Shown piece by piece: positions 43,988 through 44,790 of a stretch of 44,790 bases of DNA. A program made the translations under genes and the position numbers. Where the stretch lies: positions 1 through 44,790 of the forward strand of contig DASQKI010000080.1 of assembly GCA_035630615.1 (NCBI GenBank). Reading direction: 5' to 3'. Below the pieces are notes generated by a model. The model made no database searches, was not told where the DNA came from, and saw nothing but the letters and a program-made list of their open reading frames with translations. Every line of letters starts with the position of its first letter. Position 1 is the stretch's first letter. The stretch is from DATFRX01 sp035630615 (GTDB lineage: Bacteria > Actinomycetota > Actinomycetes > Propionibacteriales > Nocardioidaceae).

Positions 43988-44131
43988 TGTCCCTCGCCAG
44001 CTGTTGAGGGCACCGAGACCTGAGGGGCTCGGATCCGCTACACTGGAGACACGCAAGACCACGGTCGAGGGGTTGTTCTACGACCAAGGTCATCCAACGA
44101 ACCAACCTCCGAATTGCCTCGGATCGGCGGT

Positions 44132-44160
44132 TTGACCGCCTCGAGTTAATCCGGTAAGTT
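44132..44160 (+). promoter_or_regulatory. rRNA promoter P3
   Basis: -35 TTGACC (44132-44137), exact 17-base spacer, -10 TAAGTT (44155-44160). With P1 it gives the tandem promoter arrangement usual for rRNA operons. Confidence 0.65.
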
Positions 44161-44215
44161 AGACGAGTTGCCCCCGAGCCGATCACCGAAAGGTGAGATG
44201 CAACGGTGTGCGTCT

Positions 44216-44240
44216 GATCCTTGAGAACTCAACAGTGTGC
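44216..44240 (+). promoter_or_regulatory. boxA-like rRNA leader element
   Basis: GATCCTTGAGAACTCAACAG and the following GTGCCAAAAG match, as I recall, the leader sequence seen before 16S genes in many actinobacteria, where it takes part in Nus-factor antitermination. TTGAG/CTCAA also forms a short palindrome. Confidence 0.55.
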
Positions 44241-44312
44241 CAAAAGTCGACGAATTAATTAACGCCCCGTCGATGGCCAGGGCTTTCGGGCTCTGATCAT
44301 CACGGATTTCTT

Positions 44313-44375
44313 TGACAAGTGATTCGACTTGTCAGGATTACATCTGTTGACGGTTAGCGCCTCACTCGTGAGGCG
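44313..44375 (+). other. two hairpins in the 16S leader
   Basis: TGACAAGT (44313-44320) pairs with ACTTGTCA (44327-44334) across six bases, and CGCCTCA (44358-44364) pairs with TGAGGCG (44369-44375) across CTCG. They are likely structured parts of the pre-rRNA leader used in processing; the first overlaps a TTGACA that might otherwise look like a -35. Confidence 0.55.
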
Positions 44376-44390
44376 ATGTACCGATAGATT

Positions 44391-44790
<400 letters not shown>

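Larger units (their letters stand above)
43858..44390 (+). other. 533-base promoter and leader region of the rRNA operon
   Basis: No protein gene seen. Contents in order: post-tyrS spacer with only a weak GATCCG/CGGATC stem; promoter P1 (43959-43987); a lone TACACT -10-like box (44039-44044) with poor -35; promoter P3 (44132-44160); a boxA-like antitermination leader around TTGAGAACTCAA (44221-44232); an AT-rich patch with TTAATTAA near 44254; and two hairpins close to the 16S start (44313-44334, 44358-44375). Confidence 0.8.

Noticed and set aside
44312..44345. An additional rRNA promoter with -35 TTGACA at 44312
   Set aside because: No TANNNT lies at 16-18 bases downstream, and the TTGACA is one arm of a perfect 8-bp hairpin only about 80 bases from the 16S start.

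Overview
The window is chromosomal DNA from a high-GC actinobacterium. Support comes from an actinobacterial integration host factor (mihF), a PriA lacking its ATPase motifs, frequent GTG/TTG starts, TANNNT -10 boxes that are sometimes leaderless, and the 5' part of a 16S rRNA gene. The 16S start reads to me as Propionibacteriales, perhaps Nocardioidaceae-like; that placement is from memory and was not searched. Gene order closely follows the Mycobacterium tuberculosis blocks carA-carB-pyrF-mihF-gmk-rpoZ-coaBC-metK-priA-fmt-rsmB-rpe-rib and infC-rpmI-rplT-tsnR-pheST-argCJBDFR-argH. Most of the window is therefore conserved core metabolism and translation.

Layout. 1-6961: end of a pyrimidine operon (carA partial, carB, pyrK, pyrD, pyrF), with the NAD-linked class 1B dihydroorotate dehydrogenase pair. 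6962-8092: two tandem paralogous small lipoproteins separated by a strong hairpin. 8093-11923: mihF, gmk, rpoZ, coaBC, metK. 12026-18118: HAD phosphatase, priA, GNAT acetyltransferase, def, fmt, rsmB. 18220-19670: RidA protein, a frameshifted monooxygenase-like gene on the minus strand, rpe. 19671-24221: palindromic repeats, an FMN riboswitch and the riboflavin operon ribD-ribE-pnuC type transporter-ribBA-ribH. 24394-25143: a Clp-N-domain protein with a helix-turn-helix and a two-operator, apparently leaderless promoter. 25251-26818: hisE, hisG and a PH-like membrane protein. 26832-27807 (minus): a P-loop kinase and a small membrane protein. 28101-33978: infC (non-canonical ATC start), rpmI, rplT, an rRNA methyltransferase, pheS, pheT. 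34033-34611: a VOC protein and a decayed metallo-beta-lactamase-like fragment. 34630-41904: the arginine operon argC-J-B-D-F-R and argH, with an ARG-box-like palindrome and no argG. 41897-43857: 3-methyladenine glycosylase and tyrS. 43858-44790: rRNA promoters, leader and the start of the 16S gene.

The genes form coherent pathways. CarAB, PyrKD and PyrF make UMP. RibD, RibE, RibBA and RibH make riboflavin under FMN control, together with a probable riboflavin importer. The arg genes make citrulline and split argininosuccinate. Def and Fmt handle the formyl group of initiator Met.

The least ordinary material lies between genes. There are at least three families of palindromic repeat (TTGGCG...CGCCAA; GCCGAGATTGCGCGTC; a 17-bp inverted repeat that forms the end of argD). 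There is also the Clp-N/HTH promoter with paired CGTCAA-N7-TTGACG operators, the duplicated lipoproteins, and two eroded genes. I did not find a clear new multi-gene system. No CRISPR array, tRNA, transposase or phage gene was seen.
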